Shown in pieces: positions 21,177 to 33,042 of a stretch of 64,000 bases of DNA. How positions within the stretch are numbered: the first letter of the stretch is position 1; every line of letters starts with the position of its first letter. Made by a program: the position numbers and the translations under genes. The notes below the pieces were generated by a model that was not told where the DNA came from, searched no databases, and was given only the letters and a program-made list of their open reading frames with translations. The DNA comes from Triangularia verruculosa (taxonomy: Eukaryota; Ascomycota; Sordariomycetes; Sordariales; Podosporaceae): the NCBI GenBank assembly GCA_033296885.1, contig MU864013.1:22694-86693 (forward strand), in the 5' to 3' direction.

Positions 21177-21981
21177 TTACTCCCCCTGCTCTTCGATCAA
21201 ATCCTGCTTGGCTTGCTGCAATCTCTCAATCCCCTGCTGGAGCGCTCGAGGGTTGATCCAAAACTTCTCTTCTCGCGCGGCAGAGCTGATCATGTGGTAG
21301 AGAACAGAGTAGGCGATGCTCTTGAAATCTATCATCATAATGTCAGCATCCACAACCGCGATGGCGTGGGTAATAGAGAAGGCACGTACCCATAATGCTC
21401 CAAAGAATTCTCTCATAAAACTTCTCGAGGACGCGGTCATCGGCGGTGTGGCATTCGGTCTAGATCCGGAAAACGTCGAGGACGAGAGCGCGGGTGGAGT
21501 GCTGGCCGAGTGCGAGAGGGACGACGCATTGGGCGATTAAGTTAAAGTTGTTGTGGAGGTTCTCGACGTCGAAGACCTCTTCGAGTGCGAGAGGCAGGTC
21601 AGCGCGGGCCTCGGTTGGGTATCCGAGGCGGCGGGGACGCTGGGGGACTAGGGAGGTGTTAGTTGAGGTATTGCTTCGTGATGGAGGTGAGGATAATTTA
21701 CGGTCTGCGGGCTGGTTTGGGAACCTGTAGTTCGAGGTTGCCGGGACCCTAGTGCTTGGGGGCGAGGAAAGATCAAGCCTGGGGGGCTGGGGACTGTAGT
21801 CGAGATCCCACTCGTACTCGATGTCGGATTCGGACTCGAGGTCGGGCTCATGCGCGGGCACTTCTTCAAGGGAAGGCGGCAGGTTCTCCTTGTTGTCTCG
21901 TTGCTCGGGATTAATTTGCTCAAGCGGGCGCCGAACTGGAGCGTCGGTGGCGTGGGCTGTGAGGCTGCGTGTTGCGAACAT
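21177..21981 (-). pseudogene. Unknown fungal protein interrupted by an in-frame TAG
   Basis: Three exons (21702-21981, 21390-21647, 21177-21328) form one continuous 230-codon frame, broken only by TAG at 21460-21462. On both sides the translation is protein-like and helical: before it ALGQHSTRALVLDVFRI, after it TECHTADDRVLEKFYERILW, then across an intron DFKSIAYSVLYHMI. Both introns have good sites (CTAAC branch in the first). CAG to TAG would be a one-base nonsense change. A 66-nt intron (weak GTCGTC donor, no branch site) could remove the stop, so an intact gene is not excluded. The N-terminal part is acidic and disordered (NKENLPP, ESESDIEYEWDLD). No family recognised. Confidence 0.6.
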
Positions 21982-22824
21982 CTTGCTGATTGGAGATGGA
22001 TTGTTGAAGAAATGTATACTCAGGATGACAGCGTGTTTGGTTGAACCGGATGTTTGTCCGTAAATGCTCGAGCTGTGCTGCTGTTGTTGTCCTTGAGTTG
22101 CTGTGCTGGCTGAGTTGAAGGCTTTGTTGAGTCTATGACTACGCAGATCTGAATTGGAGGATGGAGGAAAAGAGGGAAGAAAATGTACAGCAGACAGGAG
22201 TAGAGGGCTTGATATACTTTTTCAAAGTGGTCATTTCACGCTTGCAAAGTCTAGGCTGTATAGCTGACATTTGTTAAAGTTTTCTACTCTAGATTGGAAG
22301 CTTCGTCCACAATCCGACGCCAGAACGTCACGTGGGTGGGTTTGTTGCCTGTATTGAAGTGCGGTGGGAGTTTAAGACTCCGAGGCCGAGCCCGTGATCT
22401 TAATAGAGTTCTGAGGAGTCATATCTGTTCCAAGATGACCTCCCTCGATAAGGATAACCTTCAGAAAGTCTTGATGTGGCGAGTGCTGGCTCCTCTCGAT
22501 CATAATCGGCCGACCTGAGTCACCATTTTTCTCAGAAGTTACCATTTGACCGGATCGACTGGAACAGAGAAGCCTAAAGTATCCTGTTGAAGCGAGCCAA
22601 AGCCTGGTGAGCCAAGGAAGCAACCAGAGAGTCTCTGCTTCTTTCCATTAATCACCCCAAGAGGTTGGTTGTTGCCGAATTTTTCCTCCTGTATCTCTCC
22701 CATGTTGGTGTTTCCCTGGGCACGTTTGCAAAACCCCGGTCAATGACTTCAAAACAGGTGTCTCGTCTTCTTCTGGCCGTGATGGGGAAGTTTGTTGAGA
22801 AGTTCATGTCTGTCCTTGATTGGC
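21982..22824. other. Intergenic, 843 bp
   Basis: Upstream region of the broken gene and 3' flank of the RRT8-like gene. No gene or repeat seen. Confidence 0.4.
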
Positions 22825-23766
22825 CTACACAGGATCGTCATGGTACTCTGGCTCATCCGTCTCTTGGTCCACTCGGTCCTGTGCAGTTACTGGTCTCCCA
22901 ACCCGTATCCTGGAAATTTCTTCCATTTTGGCTGCCCACATTGCTGCCGCCGCGGCGGTAGTGAGCAGAAAGAAGAAACTGAGGACTGGTATAAGCTGGA
23001 GAACCATTGCCACCGTACCGAACCACAGGTAGTCCCAGCCCTTGAAATGCAAATCTCTTTTCATCGTCTTCTTGTCAAACCCCCGGAGCTTGTACCATCG
23101 GTAGTGCGACAATTTGCCGACCCGCGATCCGGTAATCATGATGAAGGCCGGCGTGCCGATGTAAGGGATGAAGTTGAGTGGAAGGCAGACGATCAATTCG
23201 AAGATTTGCGTCCAGCTAAACGGCGAGTATTCGGCGCGGCTTGTAGGTTTGCCGAGCATCTTGACCGAGTTCGGGGCGTCGGGGAACAGCACGCGCTGCG
23301 GCGCAATCAAGTCAACGAAACCATGGTTGATCAACGTGGCCTGTGGACAGAGAGAGGATTAGCAGTCTGAATATGGCCTAGGAGGGAGAGCGGGGATAGC
23401 TAAGCTGACATCAAAGATATCCACGCGGCATTCGTCTACAAACAAGCCTTCGAAGAGGGCCTGGACCAGAACAAGGCCTTCTCCCAGCACGAGGACGGTT
23501 GTGTTTATCAGCGCGCCGGCACGTCCTTGGAAGATAAGCAGCAGTAGGAATTGAGGGATAAAGGTAAAGGTAAACAGGATAAAGTAAACGAGGAAGGATA
23601 TGATAGAGAGAGGAAGTAGACGGCCGACGAAGATGGGGTAGAATTCTGGGTGTCGCAGGAAGTACCAGATGCCGTGGATGGGGTACCAAGCGGCCTTGGC
23701 TGCGCGCGATAGCAGGTGGGCGAAGCGCCGCAAAGGGAGGGCGAGCGATTGTGTGCTGGGCGGCAT
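22825..23766 (-). CDS. RRT8/LDS-like polytopic membrane protein (EI24 family)
   Basis: Exons 23410-23766 and 22825-23340 give 290 residues. Hydrophobic segments include SIISFLVYFILFTFTF, FLLLLIF, the family-like CLPLNFIPYIGTPAFIMITG (truncated pattern of LNLIPxVGT) and VLQLIPVLSFFFLLTTAA. The layout matches the fungal EI24/RRT8-LDS1-LDS2 group; yeast members sit on lipid droplets and at the prospore or outer spore wall. A role in membrane or spore-wall biology is inferred from that. The donor GTCAGC is weaker than usual, but joining the exons restores frame and topology (VDIFD|ATLINHGF). The acidic C-terminal tail (DQETDEPEYHDD) is probably cytosolic. Confidence 0.78.
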
Positions 23767-24354
23767 GATTTCTATCGTCGAACGCCCGACGTTGAGTCTG
23801 CGTCGCGTCGTCGGCGCCGAGTTGCTTCCGCCTGCTTGTTCAAGAGGCGGGGAGCTGTCACCTCAGCTCTGAAGGGTGACGCGTGCCCTGTGAGCGCACA
23901 GTGTGCGGAACTGTGAAGCGTTGAAACCCCGAGTCCATCCACTGCGTCATTCGAACAGGGTTCTTTTTTGGCAGATTGCGGGGTTGCTGTCAGGGGTTGG
24001 TACACTAGCTCTAGAGGGTTGGGTTAGGGCTGAGCTTGCGAGGGCTGTTTGAGATGGCGATAGCGCCAACAGACAACCACCAAATAGCCTATCATGGCTG
24101 CAGCATCCGTCTCACCTGCTCACCGAACCACTGTCTTCGCTTACCTCATCAGCCATGCACTACAACCACAGGATGCTTCTTCAGGCGGCTGGCCCCGGAT
24201 TTATTGGAGCGGCTGGGATTGAGACGCCGGCGTTGTTTCTATCGTGATTTTAGGATGTCGAAAGCCCCGAAGCTGGCCTCCAGATTCGTGGGACGCTCAT
24301 CATCGACATCTTGGAAAAAGAACCACGACAGGAGCGACAGGACGATAGCTCAGA
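23767..24354. other. Divergent promoter region, 588 bp
   Basis: Separates the RRT8-like gene (minus) from the Zn2Cys6 factor (plus). Contains AGGGTTGGGTTAGGG near 24015, telomere-like but short. No ORF supported. Confidence 0.45.
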
Positions 24355-27058
24355 ATGGAGGAACCAGGGACTTCGGAGTCCGGACAACCAGGCACTGGCC
24401 CCGGAACCGGGCCGGAGTTATCATCGCCGGCAGCTCAGAAAAAAAGAAGTCGCATCCGCTTTTCTTGCACAACCTGCAGGGACAAGAAGTAAGCACCTGC
24501 ATCTTACTCGTCTGCTTCATCTACTCCATTATCCATCCCCGGAAGGATGCGACTTTGATCTGATCCGACAGCTGGATCGGCGCAAGCGGGGAAGAAGGCG
24601 CCGTCAACTAACATGGACATCAAGGTTGAAGTGCGACCGCCAGACGCCATGCGACCAATGCACAAAGCGAGGGATAGAAGCCACCTGCGAGTTTATCCCA
24701 TATGTCACTGGCGGACCCCACCCCGGCCCAGCCCTTCCTGCACGTCATAACCAAAGAGACGCCACGAATCCTGCCACAGTGACAGCTTCAGACAGCCACC
24801 GCTCCAAGCCAGTGGCAAACGACTCAGCGGTCCAGGCCCGGCTCCGGCACCTTGAGCACCTCGTCCAGGTCTTGAAAGCACAGCGCCGTGAGAATATCCC
24901 TGCTGAAACCTCCACAGGTCTTGGTGCCGATGGAGATGACTTTCAAGATGATGACCTCCCCCGCCTATCTGCCCGTGTCAGAGAGACAGCTGGCATGATT
25001 CTGAGCGATCTGCGCTATGTTGATGCTTCTCATTGGGAATCCATCCTCAGCGATGTATGCTTGACAGCCCTGATGCCTATCTAATATGGCCCTCGACTCT
25101 AACTCATCGCAGGTTTTGAGCATTACTGGGAGTCTGGAACGGCCGGAGGATGTGTTTCAAGACGATGATGATCCGGTTGTCCCGCCCACGCTTGAACGTC
25201 AGGGCCAACCCGATCTGTTATTGGGCGGCTGGCCGAGGCTTTCTGTCGATGAACTGATCCGCTATCTCCCCCCTCGTCCCATTGCTGACCGACTGCTTGC
25301 CCGTCTCTTCCAAGCCAAAGAACCAGGATGGATCATGTTCCATATGCCGAGCCTGCTCAGACACTACGAGGGGTTCTGGGAGAACCCCAGTGCCATGACC
25401 TACACAGAGCTCGCGTTACTATTTGCCATGTTCTGCAATGCCTCATTGTACTACATGAAGAGTCGTGAAGAGTTACCTGGAAGGCTTGGGGACGCTGGCG
25501 AGGCATATAGGGTGTACAAGGCTCGGTGTGCGCAGTGTCTTGTTCTGGGTGATTACACCAAGCCCTGGCGTTACAAGTTGGAGGCCATGATTCTGTACTT
25601 TGGCTCCGAATACCTCGGCCAGCAGGACGCCCACATCAATGTCTCCGTCATCCTGTCTATTATTGTGCGGCTTGCCATGCATATGGGACTCCACCGTGAC
25701 CCAAAGCACTACCCCGACATGTCGCCGTTTGAAGGAGAAATGCGACGGAGGCTCTGGACTGTGTTGAGGGATGTGGATATTCTCATCGGGTTCCAGTTCG
25801 GTCTGCCAGGCAACATCCCCAACGATCTCTACGACACGGCCCTTCCCCGAAACCTGCACGACGAGGATTTTGACGAAACGACAAGGGAGCTACCACCATC
25901 TCGGCCAGAGACTGAGAGAACAGTCACATTGTGGTGCATTATGAAGGGGCGTATCGTCAATGTGTTTTCCGAGATTACTACCGCCATGAGCTCGCGAAAG
26001 GCGCCTGCCTTTGCTGACATTATGCGGTTGGATCGGAAGCTTGACGAACTGGCAACGCAGTTTCCGCCTAGCCTGCGCTACCGACCGTTCAGTCAGTCAG
26101 TGGTGGATCCAGTTGATGTTATCATGCAGCGGTATCAGCTCGAGCTGCTGTTCCTCAAATGCCGCATTGTCCTTCATCGACGGCATATGGGATACGCTCG
26201 AAAAGATAAGCGATACGAGCACTCTCGACGTGTGTGCCTCGAAGCTGCCACCAGGACACTTCGTCACCAGTATGATGTTCATTGTGAGCTCCAGACGGGT
26301 GGTCGCCTGTCTCACGAGCGCAGCCATTGGTTTTTGAGTAGTTTGAGCACGCACAATTTCCTCTTGGCCGACATGATCCTGTGTCTGGAGTTGTGGTTCC
26401 TCAAAGCCAGGGAACGAAGTCCCGAGGCGACGTCAACTCTTGCCGTTGAACAACTCGTATTGGAGGCCAGTCCGGAGATGATGACCAAGGACCAGATTCT
26501 CGATATCCTGCGAACCTCAAGACTCATTTGGCAAGCGAGACGGAAGGAGTCTGCTGAGGCGAACAAGGCTTTCAATATTCTCACCAAGATGCTGTCCATG
26601 TCCACTGGCGAAAGTCTTGACGGCAGCCCTGAGTCCAACAACAGCGCTCATGAGAGACTCGATCATTCATATCCAACACTCCCCATGATGACGTTTGCAA
26701 TGGAAACGGGGCCAAAGCTGGCTGCCGTGACAGCGTCGGCGCTCGGTACGCAGGTTTCACCGGAAATACCGACAGGCTGGGTGCCTGTTGCCGGACAGGA
26801 GTTGTTAGATGGGCAGGTTCCTGTGCATTGGGCGCAGGGGTTTCAAGACATTCCGAACATGGGGCATATGGATGGGCTGATGGATCCGAATCTGGGTGGC
26901 GATTGGGTAAGTGGCAGACAAATTACCTACCATTATGATGTTACCATGGTACTGACCCAATCCAGACGCTCTGGGACAACCAGATCTTGAACTCTAGCGA
27001 CGGGATACCGCAGATTCCTTGGGACACCTTTTTCCAGTCTGGCGGATCTGGGTTCTGA
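24355..27058 (+). CDS. Zn2Cys6 transcription factor with fungal-specific middle domain
   Basis: Four exons (24355-24488, 24625-25054, 25113-26906, 26966-27058) give 816 residues, all phases closing. The binuclear zinc cluster is built across the first intron: C38, C41, C48, C54, C57 and C66 in FSCTTCRDKK-LKCDRQTPCDQC. A coiled-coil-like stretch (ARLRHLEHLVQVLKAQRR) follows and probably dimerises. The fungal_trans middle homology region includes GWIMFHMPSLLRHYEGFWE, RLAMHMGLHRDP and RRRLWTVLRDVD. The factor acts in the nucleus on CGG-type sites. No obvious metabolic cluster adjoins it, so its targets are unknown. The last exon (TLWDNQ...SGGSGF) has the acidic/aromatic character of an activation tail. 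Confidence 0.92.
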
Positions 27059-27930
27059 GCATACATGTGTACACAGTCTTGTTGTCTGAAGCATGTAACG
27101 CCGGAGATGGGGCACTAGTTCATGGTTCGGTTTTGGACAGTAATTATCAATCCCCACGTCAATGAAGCTTGATGTGAACTTGGCAGGACTCATCCCACAA
27201 ACGTAAGGTAATCTGCCAGGTGTGCTTCCACGCTGCTCCACTCAGCCTGCGATGCTGGTACCTTCCGAAATTCCAGCCTGTCACTCCCGTCCACCGTCCA
27301 CTCCCTTCCCGGCCTCATCCCGTCTTGTTGGGTTGCCTTTGCAATGGGACGAGGGTGAGGGAGCAAGAGGGAGACGTAATGCGAGAATGTGGAATCCCTG
27401 TGCTCAGCATGATGTTTGGGGGAAGGAACATTGGACGCCGGGAATGCCAGGCACCAAGTCTTGCCATGCTTGCTCTTGCTGTTTCCATTTCCACAAGGTT
27501 CAGTCACCAGAACCTGAACTGGTAACGGCAGTTGTACCTTCCTACTTTCTCTCAACAGGTTCAACTGATGCTTCAAGAGATAAGGTATGTATTAGCCACT
27601 CCTTCCATCCACGAAGAGCCACCGCATCGGGTCACCTTGCCCCTTCCTTTCCCACACCTATCAAGACATGGCGCCATTACCATCGAACTCCCGCCATCAC
27701 GTCATGGTCAGACACATACCGGGTGTCGTCTTTCCCTCCTCGCCAGAGGCAGGTCACCCAAGTTCTGGGCGGGGGACAATTGCGTTTGCCCTTTAAAACA
27801 CTCTTTGGAAATCCCGTCTCTTCCCTTCATTCTCCCTTCAAGGTCTCTGTTCCTCTCCGGCTCTCTTTTGTCCACCCTCCACTCCTTGCAGCGCCTTCAA
27901 GTCGAGATCCTCACCAATTGCGGTACCAAG
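27059..27930. other. Intergenic, 872 bp
   Basis: 3' flank of the Zn2Cys6 gene and the promoter and CT-rich leader of the mucin-like gene. Overlapping frames at 27222-28112 have no domain and were not called. Confidence 0.45.
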
Positions 27931-30900
27931 ATGCGTGTCCACGCCTCCCTCGGGGCTCTAGCCGGCATAGCCTGGCTGTCCGAAGCAGCCGCTGTTCCAA
28001 GAGCGTACGTGTTTTGCCCATGTCTAAAGGCATGCCATTGATGGCTGACCTCCTCTTCCAGAGACGTTTGGGGCTTCGCAACCGACACAACCTGCACCAC
28101 CACGACACCTGACCAGGCGACTGTCATCGTGCTCCCCGGACAGTCGGCCGCATCTGACACCGCTCCCACAGTCTTTACCTTCACCCTTTCTGCCAATGAC
28201 GGCCCTGGTTCCCCTGATGGCGGCTCGACAGCGGGCCTCTCTGGCTCTCTCGACTCTTCCTCTGGTCTGGCAAACGGTCCCCCGATTCTTTCAACCACAT
28301 GCACATCCTCGGAAACCCCTCTGGTTCCTGGCGAAGGGTCCGGTCTCTCTGGTCTCGTCACTGTCACCGTGCCAGGCCTTCCCACTCCTTCTGCGCCAGC
28401 CATCAGCACTGTCACTGTCCCAGTTTTGACAGTAACACTTCCGGGCCCAGCAGTATCTCTTGACAGCTCCATTGTCACAGTCACAGTTCAGCCGGGTGGC
28501 GGCAGCTCTGGTTCTGAAGCCACCCCAACACCAGTCATCACAGCAACTGTTCCTGATGTTGGAGTCTCCAATTCTGTCGGCGTTGTTACCGTCACCATTC
28601 CGGAGGGCCCCAGCGACACGGCCACTGTGGTGTTGACCGTCACTGTACCAACTGGCTCTGACAGCCCTGGAGCCTGGTCTACAATCATCACTGCACCTGG
28701 TGCCTCCGGTGCGTCTACTGGGCCACCCGTCACAGTGACCATCTTCACCTCGCCAGTCACTGCCGTACCGGGCGCATCCTCGCTGCCCCCACTGGAGTGG
28801 AGCTCCGAGTCTACGGCCTTGGTCACTGTCCCACTTGAGACCGGCTATGGATCCAACAGTCTGCCACCTCTGGGTCCATACACTTTGACATACACAATGC
28901 CTCTCGCCCCCGGTCTGACGGAATTGTCGATTGCCACCGTTACTGTGACACCTGTTGACCTTTCCGTCCCAACTGGCGTCGGACCCTTTGCAACAGATAC
29001 CCTCTCTTCCGGTGTCTCATCTTGGTCATATGTGCCTTCGCCGCCAGGCACTTCCGTGGTCAGCTTCACTGTGTCTGCCAGCGGCACTGTCCCGGCCTAC
29101 ACTGGAGTTATCACGGTCACTCCAGGTTTCTCTTGGGGGACCCCCGCACCAGTCATCACAGGCCCACCAGGTTTTGCAACCATCACTGCTCCGGAGGCCA
29201 CTGTGACGGTCGTCTCTCCGTCTTTCAGCCCCTCATTGCCCGCACCATCCAGCCCTGGTGAGCAGTCTGGCGTTGTCACTGTCACAGTCCCCCAAGGTAC
29301 CCAATCTACACCCAGCGAGGTACCTGTTACAGAGAGTCCCGCATCCAGCACTGAGGCCGGGCCCCAAGCATCGTCGATTGTTGTGGTTACATACACTGTT
29401 CCAGCATCGCTCGGGGCTTCAGCGTCTGAGTACACAGTCACGTACACACTGTCGCCATCAGACGGCTACGGCAATGGCGGAGGCGTTGCCACTGTCACTG
29501 GAGGGCCATCAACACTTGGCGGAGGCGTTGTTACTGTTACGGAAGGTGACTTGACGACTGGTGAGGGCATTGTTACTTTCCCCGGAGGCGTTATTACTCT
29601 GACCGGAGGGCCCTCAACGCCGGGAGGTGGCGTTGTTACTGTCACCGCTGGGGCCTCAACACCTGGAGGAGGCATTGTTACTATCACTAGAGGACCCTCG
29701 ACACCTGGCGGAGGCGTTGTTACTATCACCCAAGGGGTCTCAACACTTGGTGGAGGCGTTGTTACTGTTACGGAAGGGGGCTTGACGGCTGGAGGCGTTG
29801 TTACTGTTACTGAAGGGGCCCCGAGCATCCCTCTTTCCTCCGGTTCGGGTGGCGGTATTTTCACTGTCTCGGCTCCTCAGCAAACAGTCGTGGTTTCCGA
29901 GGTCACCATCAGCCAGACCATCTCTCTCGGGCCGGGTTCTTCGACGGTCCTGGCCATCACCACACAGGTGACCCTTCCAGCAAGTCCTGCATCACCGTCG
30001 TCTGGGGTCTTTGTCACACCATCTCTGGCATCCTACACCATCGCCGACTCCTATGGAAACCCCACAACCTTGACCCAGTGGACCTATGTTCCCGTGCTGC
30101 CTTCGGACTCTGGCGCGGGCGCAGGACAGGATGGGGGTTTGGCTTCGGATGGAACAGCCCAGTTCACCACAATTTTGGCATCCACGCCTGTCTCCGTGAT
30201 CACGGTTCTCCCTTCCGCTGCCCCATCAGTGATCACAGTCTGGCCATCGACCAACACGGCGGACCCTGATCAAGCCCAGTCCAACAGCGCCTCTCCATCT
30301 GAGATCACTCTCTGGCCCTTGCCCACGTCGATTGACACCACTTGCACGACCTTTTCGACCAGCTACCGTCCTCAGCCGACCTCTGCGTCCGCTGCGGCCT
30401 CCTCATCTTTCTCTGTCATCACTGTCTGGCCATCCACCTCCAGTCCTCCCTATTCAGTGATCACCGTTTGGCCGTCCTCTGAAGACAGCGCTCTGGCTGG
30501 CTGGCCCACCACCGACACTTGCACCGAGACCCTGGCCGTGACGTCAGTGATACTCTTGAGCTCGGTTTCCAGCCCATTCACGTCCTTTCCAACAGCTTTG
30601 ACCTCCGACAGCAGCGATTCCAGCGCCCTGGCAATTCCCACGGAAACGGCCGAGGTTCCATTGCAACCTGAGAACACGGAAAGCCCACCTTCGCAGCCTG
30701 AAAACACAGAAGTCGTCCCTGTCAATGCCTCTGATGATCTTATTCCTCCACCCCAAACGGAATTCAACCGTCACGGACAGCGCGCACAGACGGTGACCTT
30801 TGGTGGATATGCCTTCAGCAGCTCCGCGGCGGCCTACGGCTATCCTGCCGAGGCGTCTGGCGATCCTATTGGGGCATATGGTCTTCCTGAGGCAGACACT

Positions 30901-31899
30901 ACCAGCATCGAGACATCGGCCCTTCCAGTCTCGGCCACCTCGAGCTCGGCCGTCGACCTGACATCGCTCTTGTCTTCCATCGTGTCTGTTCTGTCGGCCA
31001 ACGCCACATTTGTTTCTGGGCCAGGCCCGATCTTGACATCCATCCCCGCCGCCTCTAGCAACAACACGCCATCTGTTCTCCCGACAACCACCAGCTCTTT
31101 GCTGGTCGACGCGTCAAGTCTCACGGCGGCTCCCATTGCCACCGGTTCTTCCAGCCTGGGTTTCAATGCCACCGGCACTTCCAGTCGTGGACTTCCTGCG
31201 TCAACATGTGGGGCCGTTGGTGATCGAGGGCTGGTTGTCTTCAACTTTGATGACATTCCCACCATCTCGAACGGGACTGAGGCCAGTGACTTCCCCGCGA
31301 TGCCTGTACCATTCCCGTACCACCGTTTCTTCTTCTCCAACGGATTCAGTGTTGTGGCCCCACCTCGCACCAAGTTCAAGCCTTCTTCTGGAGAGCAACT
31401 GATTCAGCACAACTCTTCTGTGTCGCCCGTCGCCGAGTTTGGCCTTGCCCAGTTGCGCTCGAACCCCTGCTTCCACTTCAGTTTCTCGGGAGTCAGTTTG
31501 GGTTGCGGCTCGACCACTGACCCCTGCGTGTTCAACATCACCGGCTTGAGGTGGAACGGCACGGACAATGTTGTCGAGGCCCAGCACACCTTCGAGGTGG
31601 CTGCCTGCTCCAAGGATACCGACTGCAGCCTCAGCCACCAGATTCTGGACTCGGCAGCTGAGCTGCCATTTTCCAACCTGACGTCTCTCAACATCTCATT
31701 GACGGTAGCTGGCAAGCCAGAGACATGGTGGGCCGACAACCTGCAGATTGCCTGGGCTGACAACGACTGCACGGCGGCTGCGTGCCGGTCGCTTGTACCC
31801 AACACGATCATGATCCCGCACATGTCTCGCACCTTTTCCAGTCGGGCCAAGAGATTGCTACGGTGGGCGGTCCGGAGAAACGACGACGAGTTCCACTGA
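27931..31899 (+). CDS. Mucin-like secreted cell-wall protein with C-terminal globular domain
   Basis: Exons 27931-28004 and 28062-31899 give 1,303 residues. The first exon encodes a signal peptide (MRVHASLGALAGIAWLSEAAA). Most of the protein is Ser/Thr/Val/Pro-rich with recurring VTVT and VITVWPS motifs, expected to be heavily O-glycosylated. An internal minisatellite of 14-residue units lies at 29476-29820. From about base 31200 a globular C-terminal domain begins (CGAVGDRGLVVFNFDDIP) with WNGTDN, CFHFSFSGVSLGCGS and WADNLQIAW; this resembles a domain of unknown function (possibly DUF7371) at the ends of fungal mucin-like proteins. No GPI signal is visible. A role in the wall, adhesion or surface masking is inferred. 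Confidence 0.85.
29476..29820 (+). repeat. Coding minisatellite, 42-bp unit
   Basis: About eight imperfect copies of a 42-bp unit encoding GGGVVTVTxGxSTP-like peptides. One copy is irregular (GEGIVTFPGGVITLTG) and the last is shortened. The frame is kept in every copy. Confidence 0.8.
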
Positions 31900-32793
31900 T
31901 GTGCGGTCCTGGAAGCTTCACACTACACCTGTTTTCAACAATCCAGTTTTGTCTCAATTTTGATGCACACGAGTTGTGCCAATATGTCTGGTATCATTTG
32001 CATGTTTTGCTGGCTGATTGTCAGCCATGAGGTCGTGAGAGGCTGTCGGATTTGGTCAGTGAGAATTGGGCGGATACATGGCAAGGTTATGGAACCAATT
32101 TTGGCACGGTATATAATGCAGTGGTGTCTAACGAGGAGTGGCGGAGATGGGGCATGGAGAGCCGGGATCTTTTTTGACTGTACATGCATTTGTAGGACAC
32201 GTATGCTGTCATGAAAAAATGAAGGAATGATTGCTTAAATGTTTCGTTTGAGTCAATGTTGTGGGCCGCTATTCTGTTGTGTCTCTTGCTGCATTTTGTG
32301 CATGTGTTGTCATCTGCCTGGCAGCCATGAGGTTGGCCATGTTCAAGCAGAGTCTCTGTAGTTCCAACTCTTTGCTTCAGGGCGTACCCTGTTCAAATCA
32401 ACAGGACTCAATCAAGACACGGTTGGGAAGCCTCTCGAGAGAACGAACGGGTTACACAGACTGTTTATATGCCTGTCGGAATGGCCAGCTGTCCAAGGCA
32501 CAGAAAACCCGTGCTTGTTCTTATTTCATCCTGTCGCGAGCCACATGATTGCCATCCAATGATTTCATCCCAGCCAGCCAATGCAAGTTGATCGTCCACT
32601 ACCTATGCAAAGAAACATCTTTGGCAAAAGCCAAGCCAAGCTAACTAATTAGGTACGGAACGCCTAACTCCCAAACGCCAACTCCAGATCCACTGTTATG
32701 ACATCGTAGTCTCTTACATCAGGGAGACAAATTAGCATTGCTCTAGTGGAATAGGTATGCTCAACCTTTTACCTACCTAGGCACCCAACTTCC
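31900..32793. other. Intergenic, 894 bp
   Basis: 3' flanks of convergent genes. A TACCTACCTAGG-type motif lies near 32770. No gene supported. Confidence 0.4.
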
Positions 32794-33042
32794 TCAAAGC
32801 TGTCCCTGCCGTCTCAACGCCCTCTTGGTGCGAGCGGCGCGGCGGGAGAGGAGGAGGTTCTCTCGACGATCGGCCATGTCTTCGGGGGTGGTGCACCTAG
32901 CGCACTTGCGAGCGTTCTTGCTGCGCTCGAGGAGATGGCGAGGCCGGCACTGTGGCGTGCGGGTGTGCTCGCAGGGGCGGACTAGGAGGGCCGAGTGGAA
33001 GAGGTGGCCGCAGGTGTGGAGGATGCGCTGGTAGTAGCACAT
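32794..33042 (-). CDS. Small Cys/His-rich basic protein
   Basis: 82 residues from ATG 33042: MCYYQRILHTCGHLFHS, then RPCEH, QCRPRHL and KCARCTT before a basic Arg-rich tail (LLLSRRAARTKRALRRQ). Fungi have many short proteins that open M-C-x-Y...CGH and carry scattered Cys/His, assumed to bind zinc; none has a known role to my knowledge. The frame is open upstream to an ATG at 33174, but the extra part contains an intron-like GTAAGC...CTAAC...CAG that does not splice in phase, so it may be a leader intron. Moderate confidence that the gene is real. Confidence 0.55.
   Translation of the reverse strand: MCYYQRILHTCGHLFHSALLVRPCEHTRTPQCRPRHLLERSKNARKCARCTTPEDMADRRENLLLSRRAARTKRALRRQGQL

Noticed and set aside
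27222..28112. 296-codon frame before the mucin-like gene
   Set aside because: No domain; it lies over the promoter and first exon in a different frame.
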